64,000 nucleotides of DNA, taken from assembly GCF_027579695.1 (NCBI RefSeq), contig NC_083589.1, forward strand, positions 32,845,835 through 32,909,834. The letters run 5' to 3'. This DNA comes from Neoarius graeffei (taxonomy: Eukaryota > Chordata > Actinopteri > Siluriformes > Ariidae). Shown one piece after another: positions 11,409-21,001 of this stretch. A program made the position numbers and the translations under genes. The number at the start of each line of letters is the position of its first letter. Within the stretch, counting starts at the first letter, position 1. The notes under the pieces are model-generated. The model made no database searches, was not told where the DNA came from, and saw only the letters and a list, made by a program, of their open reading frames with translations.

Positions 11409-12127
11409 ATAGAGTAGAACCTGGTTTGTTTGTGTGGCAGTCTGCTAAATTTATGAATGGAGTAGTAGCCTAGGCCGCATGACGTTAGCACATAGTAGCC
11501 GGTCAGCTGTAGCGTTGTTCAGGAAAACACGTGTAGCTGTTTGTTTGTGGGGACATATTGAGAGGGTAAGTAAAAGTTTTCTGTACTGTTATTTGGTATG
11601 AGTAAGTCTGTTATATTATCTGGTGAATAAATATTTGATTGTGCAGAGTTTGTATTGCTAGTTAGTTGTTTGGCAGTAGGCCTATTTGTTTGCAACTGGG
11701 TTCTGGGGCTTGTTGTGCAGTTATTGTTAATCACTGTACGGTCCCTGTTAGGTGTAGGGGCAAATTCCTTTTGGAGTTTGTCCTGGGGGGTGGTTTTTAG
11801 TGTGGCGTTATCGGTGGTTTGAGTGATTACTTGGGAGCACAGCCGAGACTGCAGGGGGGTCGCCAATTGCTGGTTGCCAACTGGGCTTGCGGTATATGGT
11901 GTTAGTACCCACCGCCGAGCGCCTGAAGAGCTAGCGGGTAGGTTAGTTAGTTATTTTTGGTTAGGTAGTTAGAGGGACAGGACTGTGGTATTTGACTGTA
12001 GATGAGCTATCGGAGCTTTAGTTGCAGTCGGCTTAGTAGGCCTATAACGTAAGTTTCAGTGTGTGTTTCGTGATTTGTATCAGTCTTCGAGTTGGGTAGG
12101 TTAGTATACTTTTTGTTAACGTTAATA

Positions 12128-13605
12128 ATGGCATCTGTGCAGGAATTTTTGTGTACTCCGTCAATGGCGTTGTTAGAGCTGTTTCCTCGTGAAGAAATAA
12201 TTGAATTAGCAGAGCATTATGAACTAGATGTCGGGGATAAGCGGATGAAGGAAAACATGAAACATATTTTAAAAGAGAAGTTGCTTGAAGCGGGGGTTCT
12301 TAAAGTTGTAGTGCAACCTGATTCTGGTGGTTCAGAGGCGGCTGCTACGAGTGCGCCTGTGAGTCCATCTGCAGAAAGCACAGGTTTAACATTTGAGCAA
12401 CGCAAACAGTTGCTGGAGCTTGAACTTGAAATGAGACAGCAAGAGGTAAGGAGACTAGAACTTGAGCAGTGTGTGCGCCAACTTGGTAATAGTGGACATG
12501 ATTCTTCAGCGCGTACTTTTGATATTAGAACTAATTTGCTCTTGGTTCCACCATTTTCTGAGAGTGACCCAGATACTTTTTCTCCCTGTTTGAGCGAGTA
12601 GCAGTTGACAGGCGTTGGTTAGATGCTGAGCGCACTTTACTATTGCAGTGTATGTTGACTAGGAGAGCTCAGGAAGCCTATTCTGCTCTCACTGTAGCCG
12701 AAAGTCGAGTTTATGCGTCAGTGAAGGCAGCGGTGTTAAAAGCATTCGAATTAGTTCCTGAAGGTTATCATTTAAAATTCAGAACTTGGGAGAAAACTGG
12801 TAGGCAGACGCATATGGAATTCGCCAGGGATGTAATAACGCACTTTAATCGGTGGTGTTCTTCTCTCGAGGTTCAGTCATATGAGGCACTGTGTGACTTA
12901 ATTGTCTCATCTCATCTCATTATCTCTAGCCGCTTTATCCTTCTACAGGGTCGCAGGCAAGCTGGAGCCTATCCCAGCTGACTATGGGCGAAAGGCGGGG
13001 TACACCCTGGACAAGTCGCCAGGTCATCACAGGGCTGACACACAGACACAGACAACCATTCACACTCACATTCACACCTACGGTCAATTTAGAGTCACCA
13101 GTTAACCTAACCTGCATGTCTTTGGACTGTGGGGGAAACCGGAGCACCCGGAGGAAACCCACGCGGACACGGGGAGAACATGCAAACTCCGCACAGAAAA
13201 GCCCTCGCCGGCCCCGGGGCTCGAACCCAGGACTTTCTTGCTGTGAGGCGACAGCGCTAACCACTACACCACCGTGCTGCCCTGACTTAATTGTTTTGGA
13301 GTAATTTAAAAACTCAGTTCCAGGTCACATAGCTACTTATTTAAGTGAACACAAGGTGAAGACTGCTGCTGAGGCTGCCACCCTGGTTGATGAGTATGTA
13401 TTAACACACCGTGAGCGTGTACACAGAGCCCATGAGGACACTGATGGCTTCCATAGATTCCAGGCAGGTAAGCGTTGGGATGATGGTATGAAGATTCATC
13501 AGGGTAAGTTGAACAGGGCTGCTAAGGGTCCACCATCATTTGATCCAAATAAGATATGAAACTACTGTAAAGGTAAGGGACATTGGAAAGCTGAATGCCC
13601 AGTTA
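12128..13605 (+). pseudogene. Gmr1-type gag with CCHC knuckle, broken
   Basis: ATG at 12128 opens MASVQEFLCTPSMALLELF, then a charged helix-rich region. A frame change near 12590 precedes the SCAN-like capsid part (LLQCMLTRRAQEAYSAL, KAFELVPEGYHLKFRTW). A SINE (12906-13282) interrupts it, after which the frame continues with ATYLSEHKVKTAAEAATLVDEY. The zinc knuckle near 13557-13603 has lost its first Cys to TGA: stop-N-Y-C-x4-H-x4-C. The region 11409-12127 is the untranslated leader, in which I see nothing else. Confidence 0.8.
12906..13282 (-). mobile_element. tRNA-derived SINE (DANA-like head), copy 3
   Basis: Same family and orientation as the copy at 10920, nearly identical in sequence. 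The perfect 12-bp target duplication tgacttaattgt (12894-12905 and 13283-13294) fixes the borders. It splits gag of the Gmr1-type element. Confidence 0.97.
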
Positions 13606-13625
13606 AGTTAACTGCTAAGAATACT

Positions 13626-14300
13626 GTTTTTGGACAGGTTAAACCTAATGCGCTGGCTGTTCCAGTTAGAACTACATCCATTGACACTCTCGATGTTAGT
13701 ACTCCCTGTGCTCGGCCTATGTCTCCCTTTGTTTTTCCTTGTCAGCAGGAGAAAGCTTTTGATGGTGTTTTGGACCGACCAGATTTCTCAGCATTTCTGT
13801 CTGATGGTTACGCATCACTAGTGGGAGGTGATGCTAAGGTATCGGTTAAAATACTGAGGGATACGGGTACATTTGATTCATTTGTGGTAAGCTCTGTGTT
13901 GCCATTTTCTCAGAGTTCTGATACAGGGGACATGATTTTGATGCGAGGCATGGGGCTGAATGTGTTGTCTGTTCCAGTACATAAGTTTGTACTTGACTGT
14001 GGTTTAGTTCAGGGTGAAGTGTCTATGGGTGTCCGACCTGCTCTGCCTATCGAAGGGATACATATCCTTTTAGGTAACAGCTTGGTGGGTAGTCGGGTAT
14101 GGGCTGATTTACCATCTCCCATTGTAACCACTTCTCCTGTTTTGGATATGCCTGACACTAACTCACAGAACTTTCCTAATGTATTTACAGCTTGTGCTGT
14201 TACCTGTGCTATGGGTCGTGCGCAGTCTGAGCTGAAGCCGGAGCAGAGCTGTGTTAAGGGGGATGTGGATTTGGCTGTGTCTGTGCCAGGGTCTTTTTTG
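13626..14300 (+). pseudogene. Gmr1-type aspartic protease region
   Basis: ILRDTGTFDSFVV (near 13848) carries the D-T-G active-site triad, followed after about 70 residues by IHILLGNSLVG, the second half motif of retropepsins. The reading frame itself is open from about 13719 through the integrase to 14964. Upstream the link to gag is broken by the stop at 13557. Confidence 0.7.
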
Positions 14301-15535
14301 TCTGTGTCACGCAGTGAACTATCGGCAGAGCAGCAGGCTGATCCTGCCGTTGGTGAGCTGTTTGATCAAGTGCTGTCGGAGGTTGATGGAAAAAGTGCTG
14401 TCAAAGGATACATTTTGCAAGGTGGGCTGTTGGTAAGGAAGTGGGCTCCACTGTGGGAGAATTTTGTGGGGAATCCCATTTTCCAGATTGTGCTCCCGGC
14501 AAAGTTTCATCAAGAAGTACTGAGAACATCACATGATCAATTAGGACATCTTGGTGTCCGAAAGACCTATGAATACATTGAGGTATTTATTTTGGCCAAA
14601 GTTGAAGCAGGATGTTTCTCAGTTAAAACATGTCACATATGTCAGGTCACAGGAAAGCCCAATCAGGTCATTAAGCCAGTTCCTCTTGCTCCCATTCCTG
14701 CATTAGCACAACCTTTTGAACATCTCATAATTGACTGTGTTGGCCCCTTGCCTCAATCTAAGTCAGGGAGTAAATACATGTTAACTGTGATGTGTCAGAG
14801 CACTAGATATCCTGCTGCATATCCACTTTGTGCTATTACTACTAAGCCAGTGGTTAAGGCACTTACACAGTTTATTGCCATCTTTGGGATTCCAAAAATT
14901 ATACAGAGTGATCAGGGTTCAAATTTTTCATCACATTTGTTTTTTCAGGTGTTAAAGCAGCTCTGAGTGAAACATAACCAAGCTTCGGCATATCACGCCC
15001 AAAGTCAGGGGGCACTGGAGAGGTTTCATCAAACCCTGAAGTCTATGTTGAGTAGCTATTGTATTGAGCTTCAGCAAGATTGGGAACAGGGGTTGCCCTG
15101 GTTGCTGTTAGCAGCTACACGGGTTGTTCAAGAGAGCACTGGTTTCAGCCCAAATGAGCTGGTGTTTGGGCATACTGTGCGTGGGCCTCTGGATATACTT
15201 TGTGACTCTGTGACTTTATCTGAACCTCCACAGAATTTGATCCATTACATCAATGGTTTCCGGCATCAGCTGTTTGTGGCTGGTGAGTTGGCTAAGGAGA
15301 GGCTGGCCGCCTCTCAGGTTAAAATGAAACGGCTATACGATCGTAAGGCTGAGGTCTGTCAGTTTTGTCCAGGTGATCAGGTTCTAGCCTTACTACCTGT
15401 TATTGGTTCCCCTTTTCAAGCTAAATTTCATGGCCCCTTTACTGTACTCTGTCTGACTTAAATTATCTGCTTCAGACTCCAGGGCGTAGGAGGAAAACTC
15501 AGCTGTGCCATGTTAACCTACTGTACTGAAGCCAT
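14301..15535 (+). pseudogene. Gmr1-type integrase (upstream of RT)
   Basis: The HHCC zinc domain reads HDQLGHLGV...CHICQVTGKPNQ. The catalytic core shows IIDCVGPLP (first Asp), QSDQGSNF (second Asp) and QGALERFH (Glu). A TGA at 14964-14966 sits between the second Asp and the Glu, probably a CGA codon decayed at a CpG. After the core come PNELVFGHTVRGPLD and a C-terminal CPGDQVL part. A frame change near 15455 interrupts the tail (TQLCHVNLL). Position before the RT is the key structural point. Confidence 0.85.
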
Positions 15536-15546
15536 ATTACAATCGT

Positions 15547-17120
15547 GTGGCACAGTCTTCTGTAGGGGGAGGGAATGCCCAGCAGCAGACTGCTAATCCA
15601 GTGTTAATGGCAGATACAGTGAGAGGGTATGTGTCTAGCAGTCTGGCTGTGCTGGATGATGGTGTGACTGCACCTGATGAGAGTAGGTTGCGGGGCAGGC
15701 TTAGGAACTCTGAAACATTGCCTAGCCTTGAGTCCGTACTTGGGCATTTGTCCCTGGAGCATTCTGCTCAATTGTCTGCTCTTATTAGGGGATATTTGTG
15801 TTTATTTAGTGATGTTCCAACTCATACACACCTAATTGAGCATGACATTGATGTAGGTGATTCTCAGCCAATTCAACAGTGTTTCTACAGGGTGTCTGAT
15901 GAAAAAAGACGCGTGATGGAGAATGAAGTTAAATACATGCTTGAGAATAATATTGCTCAGCCTTCCCTTTCTAGTTGGGCGTCGCCTTGTTTGCTTGTTG
16001 ATAAAGCTGTTGGGAGCCCCAGATTCTGCATAGATTACCACAAAGTTAATTTGGTCACTAAACCTGATGCATACCTCCTTCCTTGAATGGAGGACTGTGT
16101 TGACCAGGTGGGGGCTGCTCAGTTTGTTAGTAAGTTTGATTTGCTCAAAGGCTACTGGCAAGTCCCTTTGACTGCCAGAGCCAGAGAGATTTCTTCTTTT
16201 ATTACACCTTTTGGTTTGTTTTCTTACTCGGTTATGAGTTTTGGCTTACGGAACGCGCCAGCTACATTTCAGCGCCTAATGAATATGGTAGTGTCTGGTC
16301 TCAAGGGATATGCTGTGTACTTGGATGATGTGGTGATCTACAGTGATACCTGGGAAGTGCACTTAGAACGTATCCGGCAGCTGTTTGATTGCTTGCGTGC
16401 AGCGAATTTGACAGTTAACCTGGCGAAGTGTGAGTTCGCCAGGGCCACTGTCATTTATCTCGGCAAGCAAGTTGGTCAGGGACAGGTGCGTCCAGTGCAA
16501 GCCAAGGTTGCAGCTAATGAGCAGTACCCTGTGCCTGCAACTAAGGAGCTCATGCGTTTTCTCAGGTTGGTAGGTTACTACCTCAGTTTTTGTAAGAACT
16601 TTTCAACTGTGGTAGCACCCCTGATGGATCTGTTAAAAGCTAAGGCTAAGTACATCTGGTCCATGTTCTGTCAACAAGCATTTGACAATGTGAAAGGTCT
16701 CTTGTGTGTCCCTCCTGTTCTAGCAGCTCCCTGTCTGGATAAGCCTTTCACACTGCAGGTGGATGCGAGTGATGTTGGCGCTGGAGCTGTGTTATTTCAA
16801 ACTGATGGTGTGGAGCGTCCCATAAGCTATTTTTCAAGGAAATTTAATTCTTATCAGTTGCACTCTTATGTTATTGAAAAGGAGACACTTTCTTTGGCGT
16901 GAGCATTACAACACTTTTATATTTATGTTGATTCTGGTGTTCCTTTGGTGGTCTACACGGATCACAATCCTATCACCTTTTCTTCATTCTTTGCCTTGTC
17001 CCAACCGAAGACTGATGCATTTGGTTTCTGTTTTTACAATCCTATTCTTTGGATATCTGCCATATTAAAGGCACAGAAAATATTGTAGCTGATGCTCTGT
17101 CAAGGGCAGTATGTCCTTGA
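15547..17120 (+). pseudogene. Gmr1-type reverse transcriptase and RNase H
   Basis: The linker HLIEHDIDVGDSQPIQQ is followed by RFCIDYHKVN, KFDLLKGYWQVPLT and SFGLRNAPATFQRLMN. The catalytic box AVYLDDVVIYS lies near 16320. RNase H starts at TLQVDASDVGAGAVLF (near 16755). Stops lie at 16084 (between YLLP and MEDCVDQV) and 16900 (before ALQHF). The frame dissolves after 17068. No integrase follows before the 3' LTR, which confirms the order IN-RT-RH. Confidence 0.85.
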
Positions 17121-17394
17121 AATTTGTTGTTTTCCAAGTCCTCTGTCTCTTTCCCTTTCTATTCTTAAACTTTGCTTCCCCAGGCGCCGGGGTTGCTGGG
17201 TAGTTGGGTGGAGATGGTAGGGTGGCTATGTGAAACCTTTTCTAGGTTGGTGAGTTTTGCAAAATTAAATGCCAGGTAGTATAAACTTTCTTTCTTTATT
17301 GTATTTCTGTGAGGGGAAAAATGTTTCATGATTGGGGTGGGTTCTGTTAACCCTTGGTTGAGTTTTGAGTGCCCAGTGGGAACCCTGCTCTTAT

Positions 17395-17403
17395 GGGAGG
17401 GGG
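17395..17403 (+). promoter_or_regulatory. Polypurine tract of the Gmr1-type element
   Basis: GGGAGGGGG ends two bases before the TGTCACGG start of the 3' LTR, the expected place for plus-strand priming. Confidence 0.8.
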
Positions 17404-17405
17404 TA

Positions 17406-17784
17406 TGTCACGGTCCCTCTATCATGGGTGCCTGTGCCATTGCCATATTAGACTGCAGGGCTCCACTGGGGCACTAGGGGTCCCTGTCCTTTGTCTTGTG
17501 TGTGTTACAGGCATTTAGACTGATTGTTACACCTGGGCCCGGTGTACCTTTATAGTCCAGTTTGCTGGAGTGTCATGGTCTCTTCTTTCCCTGCTCACTC
17601 CGCCTGTGAGAGCTGTCTGGGTGGCTTGTGCTGCAGCAGGCCAGAGCGATGGCTGAGGCGTTTTTGTTTTTCTTTATTGTTATTTTACTTTGTAGATCTA
17701 CCTTTTGTAAATAAATTATTTATTATTATTGTTACCCCTCATGTTGTCTCCATTTTTGTCATGGTTCAGAGCCAAACCGTGACA
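17406..17784 (+). repeat. 3' LTR of the Gmr1-type element
   Basis: This 379-bp copy lacks the SINE and so shows the empty site. It differs from the 5' copy at about 8 positions, mostly transitions. The duplicated AGTA follows directly and the BEL integrase resumes. Confidence 0.95.
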
Positions 17785-18820
17785 AGTACTGGATTGTTAG
17801 TGCAAACAGTGCAGCAAGAAGGGTCATCTCCAAATGCTTGACCTGCAGGCGCTTAAAAACAAAAACAGCAGAACAAAAAATGGCAAATTTGCCATTTGAA
17901 AGAACTAGGCCTAACCTTTCTCCATTCACCAATGTTGGCATGGACTATTTTGGTCCAATAGTGACAAAGAGAGGTAGAAGTCTACTAAAAAAGATATGGT
18001 GTACTATTTACATATTTGTCTTGCAGAGCCATCCATCTCGAAATGGCTTACTCTCGACACCGATTCCTGCATCCATGCTGTAAGACGATTTGTATGCAGA
18101 CGAGGCCAGGTACAGCATATCTGGTCCCACAATGGCACCAGTCTAGTTGGTGCTGAAAAGGAACTGGAACAGGCTCTGTCCAGTCTAAACAATGACAAGA
18201 TCCAAGATACTTTGCTGAAGCGAGGAATAAGCTAAACCTTCAATTCACCAGGAGCATCTCGCCATGGTGGGGTATGGGAGAGACTGATCAGGTCAGTGAG
18301 ATGGGTCATGAATGTTCTCCTTCACCAACAACCCCTAACTGACGAAGGTCTCCAGACATTGTTTTGTGAAGTTGAGGCCATCCTTAACAACCACCCAATC
18401 ACCACAGCATCCTCTGACCCTTTTGATTTGGAACCACTTACCCCAAACCACATCCTTCTACTCAACACTCAACCTGTGCTCCCTCCTGGTGAGTTTTCCA
18501 GAACCAACTTGTACACCAGGCGCTGGTGGAAACAAGTAGAGTATCTGGCAGATTTGTTTTGGAGACAATGGACATAAGAATACTTGATACTCATGCAAGA
18601 AAGACAGAAGTGGTCCAAAGTAAGATAAAACCTCAAGATTGGAGACATTGTGGTGATAGTTGACCCTACTTCCTCAAGATCTTCATGGCCTCTGGCAAGA
18701 ATTCTTGAAACAAAGCCTGATTCCAGTGGACTTGTCCTGTCAGTCAAACTCAAAACCAAAACTGGTGTTATAGAGAGGCCAATTACTAAACTGTGCCTGC
18801 TCTTAGAAGATGCACATTAA
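17785..18820 (+). pseudogene. BEL/Pao integrase C-terminal half
   Basis: Starts WIVSANSAARRVISKCLTC, the Cys pair of the zinc domain, then FTNVGMDYFGPI with the first catalytic Asp. Frame changes near 18000 and 18060 precede SHNGTSLVGAEKEL (the usual Asp position reads H, so it is altered). GVWERLIRSVR holds the Glu. The DUF5641-type tail follows (EPLTPNHILLL, RRWWKQVEYLADLFW, GDIVVIVD). Several stops make it non-functional. It continues from 10625 with no loss of sequence. Confidence 0.85.
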
Positions 18821-18936
18821 TGGCCAGATCAAAGAACATGCAATGTATGTCTTTCCTTATTATTTCTATTTATAGGCTCCTTATATCATATTAGGTAATT
18901 GTTTTATGTTAAGCCTAAAACATTAGGGGCTGGATG

Positions 18937-19325
18937 TGTAGGAGCCAAAAACTTATTTTCTCTATTCTGTCTTGTGCAAGTCCCCTTCTCTCCTCCCTCT
19001 AGTAGCCAAGTGGCCATCTTTGCTTTAAATGCAGGTGATGCTACCTGAGTGGGTGTGGCTGGGGCAGGAAGTACGGTAATGGTCTTTGACCAGACAACCA
19101 AGAAGAAGCTGAACACAAACAATCTTTAGTTTATCTTGCTAATCCTAAGTTATATTGAAGTTTTATACCTTGTGAGCATTATATACTTTTTTTGTTTTCA
19201 ATAAATTCTACAATACTTTTGGACTTTACTCATCTGGACCAGATTTTTAACTTGGACGTTTGAGTCAGACTCTCCTGCTTGGCCACCAGCGTGGTTATCA
19301 ATAGGACAAAGAAATAACCACTACA
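18937..19325 (+). repeat. Candidate BEL/Pao 3' LTR
   Basis: It begins TGTAG and ends CTACA, a 5-bp inverted terminal repeat. A short purine-rich stretch (aggggctgga, 18925-18934) precedes it at the end of the pol region. An AATAAA occurs near 19199. It cannot be confirmed by comparison because no 5' LTR is present in the window. Confidence 0.6.
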
Positions 19326-19439
19326 AATATTATACTTGGTCATTTATTTATTGAGAAAAATGATCCAATATTACATATCTGTGAGTGACAAAAGTATGTG
19401 AACCTTTGCTTTCAGTATCTGGTGTTAAGTTATTGTGCA

Positions 19440-20449
19440 GCAATAACTGCAACTAAATGTTTGCGGTAACTGTTAATCAGTCCTGCACACTGGCTTGGAG
19501 GAATTTTAGCCCATTCCTCCATACAGAACAGCTTCAACTCTGGGATGTTGGTGGGTTTCCTCACATGAACGGCTCACTTCAGATCCTTCCACAACATTTC
19601 GAATGGATTAAGGTCAGAACTTTGACTTGGCCACTCCAAAACATTAACTTTTATTCTTCTTTAACCATTCTTTGGTAGAACAACTTGTGTGCTTAGGGTC
19701 GTTGTCTTGCTGCATGACCCACCTTCTCTTGAGATTCAGTTCATGGACAGATGTCCTGACATTTTCCTTTAGAATTCACTGGTATAATTCAGAATTCATT
19801 GTTCCATCAATGATAGCAAGCCGTCCTGGCCCAGATGCAGCAAAACAGGCTCAAACCATGATACTACCACCACCATATTTCACAGATGGGATGAGGGTCT
19901 TATGCTGGAATGCAGTGCTTTCCTTTCTCCAAACATAATGCTTCTCATTGAAACCAAACATTTCTAATTTGGTCTCATCCCTCTACAAAATATTTTTCCA
20001 ACAGCCTTCTGGCTTGTCCAAGTGATCTTTAGCAAACTGCAGATGATAGCAATGTTCCTTTTGGAGAGCAGTCACTTTCTCCTTGCAACCCTGCCATGCA
20101 CACCATTGTTGTTCAGTGTTCTCCTGATGGTGGACTCATGAACATTAACATTAGCCAATGTGAGAGAGGCCTTCTTTTGCTTAGAAGTTACCCTGGGGTC
20201 CTTTGTGACCTCGCTGACTATTACATGCATTGCTCTTGGAGTGATCTTTGTTGGTTGACCACTCCTGGGGAACGTAATAATGGTCTTGAATTTCCTCCAT
20301 TTGTACACAGTCTGTTTGACTGTGGATTGGTGGAGTCCAAACACTTTAGAGATGGTTTTGTAGCCTTTTCCAGCCTGATGAGCATCAACAATGCTTTTTC
20401 TGAGGTCTTCAGAGATCTCCTTTGTTCGTTCCATGATACACTTCCACAA
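19440..20449 (-). pseudogene. Tc1-like transposase
   Basis: The first 125 codons (20449 down to 20072) are open and carry the paired helix-turn-helix DNA-binding part: KEISEDLRKSIVDAHQAGKG, ISKVFGLHQSTVKQTVYKW, STIRRTLNNNGVHGRV. The DDE part follows in degraded form ([27 protein letters not shown]), with many stops. It is dead. The start could be ATG at about 20431, seven residues into the open frame. Confidence 0.85.
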
Positions 20450-20490
20450 ATGTGTTGTGAAGATCAGACTTTGATAGATCCCTGTTCTTT

Positions 20491-20674
20491 TTTTTTTTAA
20501 AGATATTTTTTTGGGCTTTTTGCACCTTTATTGGATAGGACAGTGTAGAGACAGGAAATGAGCAGGGGAGAGAGAGACGGGAAGGGATCGGGAAATGACC
20601 TCGGGCCGGAATCGAACCCGGGTCGCCCGCATTCATGGTATGGCGCCTTAACCACCTGAGCCACGACGCCCCCA
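20491..20674 (-). mobile_element. tRNA-derived SINE with poly-A tail (second family)
   Basis: The minus strand reads ggggcgtcgtggctcaggtg at its start, a tRNA-like 5' end with box A, then box B ggttcgattcc. The 3' end is an A-rich tail (poly-T at 20491). A perfect 15-bp target duplication agatccctgttcttt (20476-20490 and 20675-20689) borders it. At 184 bp it is short and unrelated to the DANA-like copies except for the tRNA origin. It lies in the leader of the Tc1-like element. Confidence 0.95.
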
Positions 20675-21001
20675 AGATCCCTGTTCTTTAAAGAAAACAG
20701 GTTGCCCACTCACACCTGACTGTCATCCCATCGATTGAAAACACCTGACTCTAATTTCACCTTCAAATTAACTGCTAATCCTAGAGGTTCACATACTTTT
20801 GTCACTCACAGATATGTAATATTGGATCATTTTCCTCAATAAATAAATGACCAAGTATAATATTTTTGTCTCATTTGTTTAACTGGGTTCTCTTTTATCT
20901 ACTTTTAGGACTTATGTGAAAATCTGATGATGTTTTAGGTCATATTTATGCGTAAATACAGAAAATTCTAAAGGGTTCACAAACTTTCAAGCACCACTGT
21001 A

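Larger units (their letters stand above)
10626..17784 (+). mobile_element. Gmr1-type Ty3/gypsy retrotransposon, complete but decayed
   Basis: Both LTRs begin TGTCACGG and end CCGTGACA, and the element is flanked by the 4-bp duplication AGTA (10622-10625 and 17785-17788). Internal order on the plus strand is gag, protease, integrase, reverse transcriptase, RNase H. That order (integrase before RT in a gypsy-like element) defines the Gmr1 group known from cod and other deuterostomes. The LTRs differ at about 8 of 379 aligned positions, not counting the SINE in the 5' LTR. It sits inside the BEL integrase. Stops and frame changes disable gag, IN, RT and RH. Confidence 0.9.
6184..19325 (+). mobile_element. 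BEL/Pao LTR retrotransposon, decayed, 5' LTR missing
   Basis: Domains run in BEL order on the plus strand: gag of DUF1759 type, zinc knuckles, DUF1758 aspartic protease, RT with a YVDD box, RNase H, integrase, and a candidate 3' LTR (18937-19325). The element is interrupted by a (TG)n tract, a SINE (8383-8747) and a complete gypsy element (10626-17784). Several in-frame stops and frame changes mean it cannot make its proteins. No 5' LTR is visible: the left end abuts the minisatellite. Assignment to BEL/Pao rests on the domain set and the RT and RNase H motifs I can read. Confidence 0.85.
19326..20999 (-). mobile_element. Tc1-like transposon, left end truncated
   Basis: The right end is complete: the inverted repeat finishes 'caagcaccactg' before TA at 21000-21001. 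The same terminus occurs again at 63683. The left end matches the internal part of the same inverted repeat, starting 'aatattatacttggtcattt', so about 130 bp of the left terminus is missing exactly where the BEL LTR ends. The inverted repeats bracket a minus-strand transposase. A SINE lies at 20491-20674. Confidence 0.88.

Noticed and set aside
20597..20672. A functional tRNA gene in the SINE head
   Set aside because: Box A and B are present, but the cloverleaf is degraded, and a tail and target duplication show it is a SINE.
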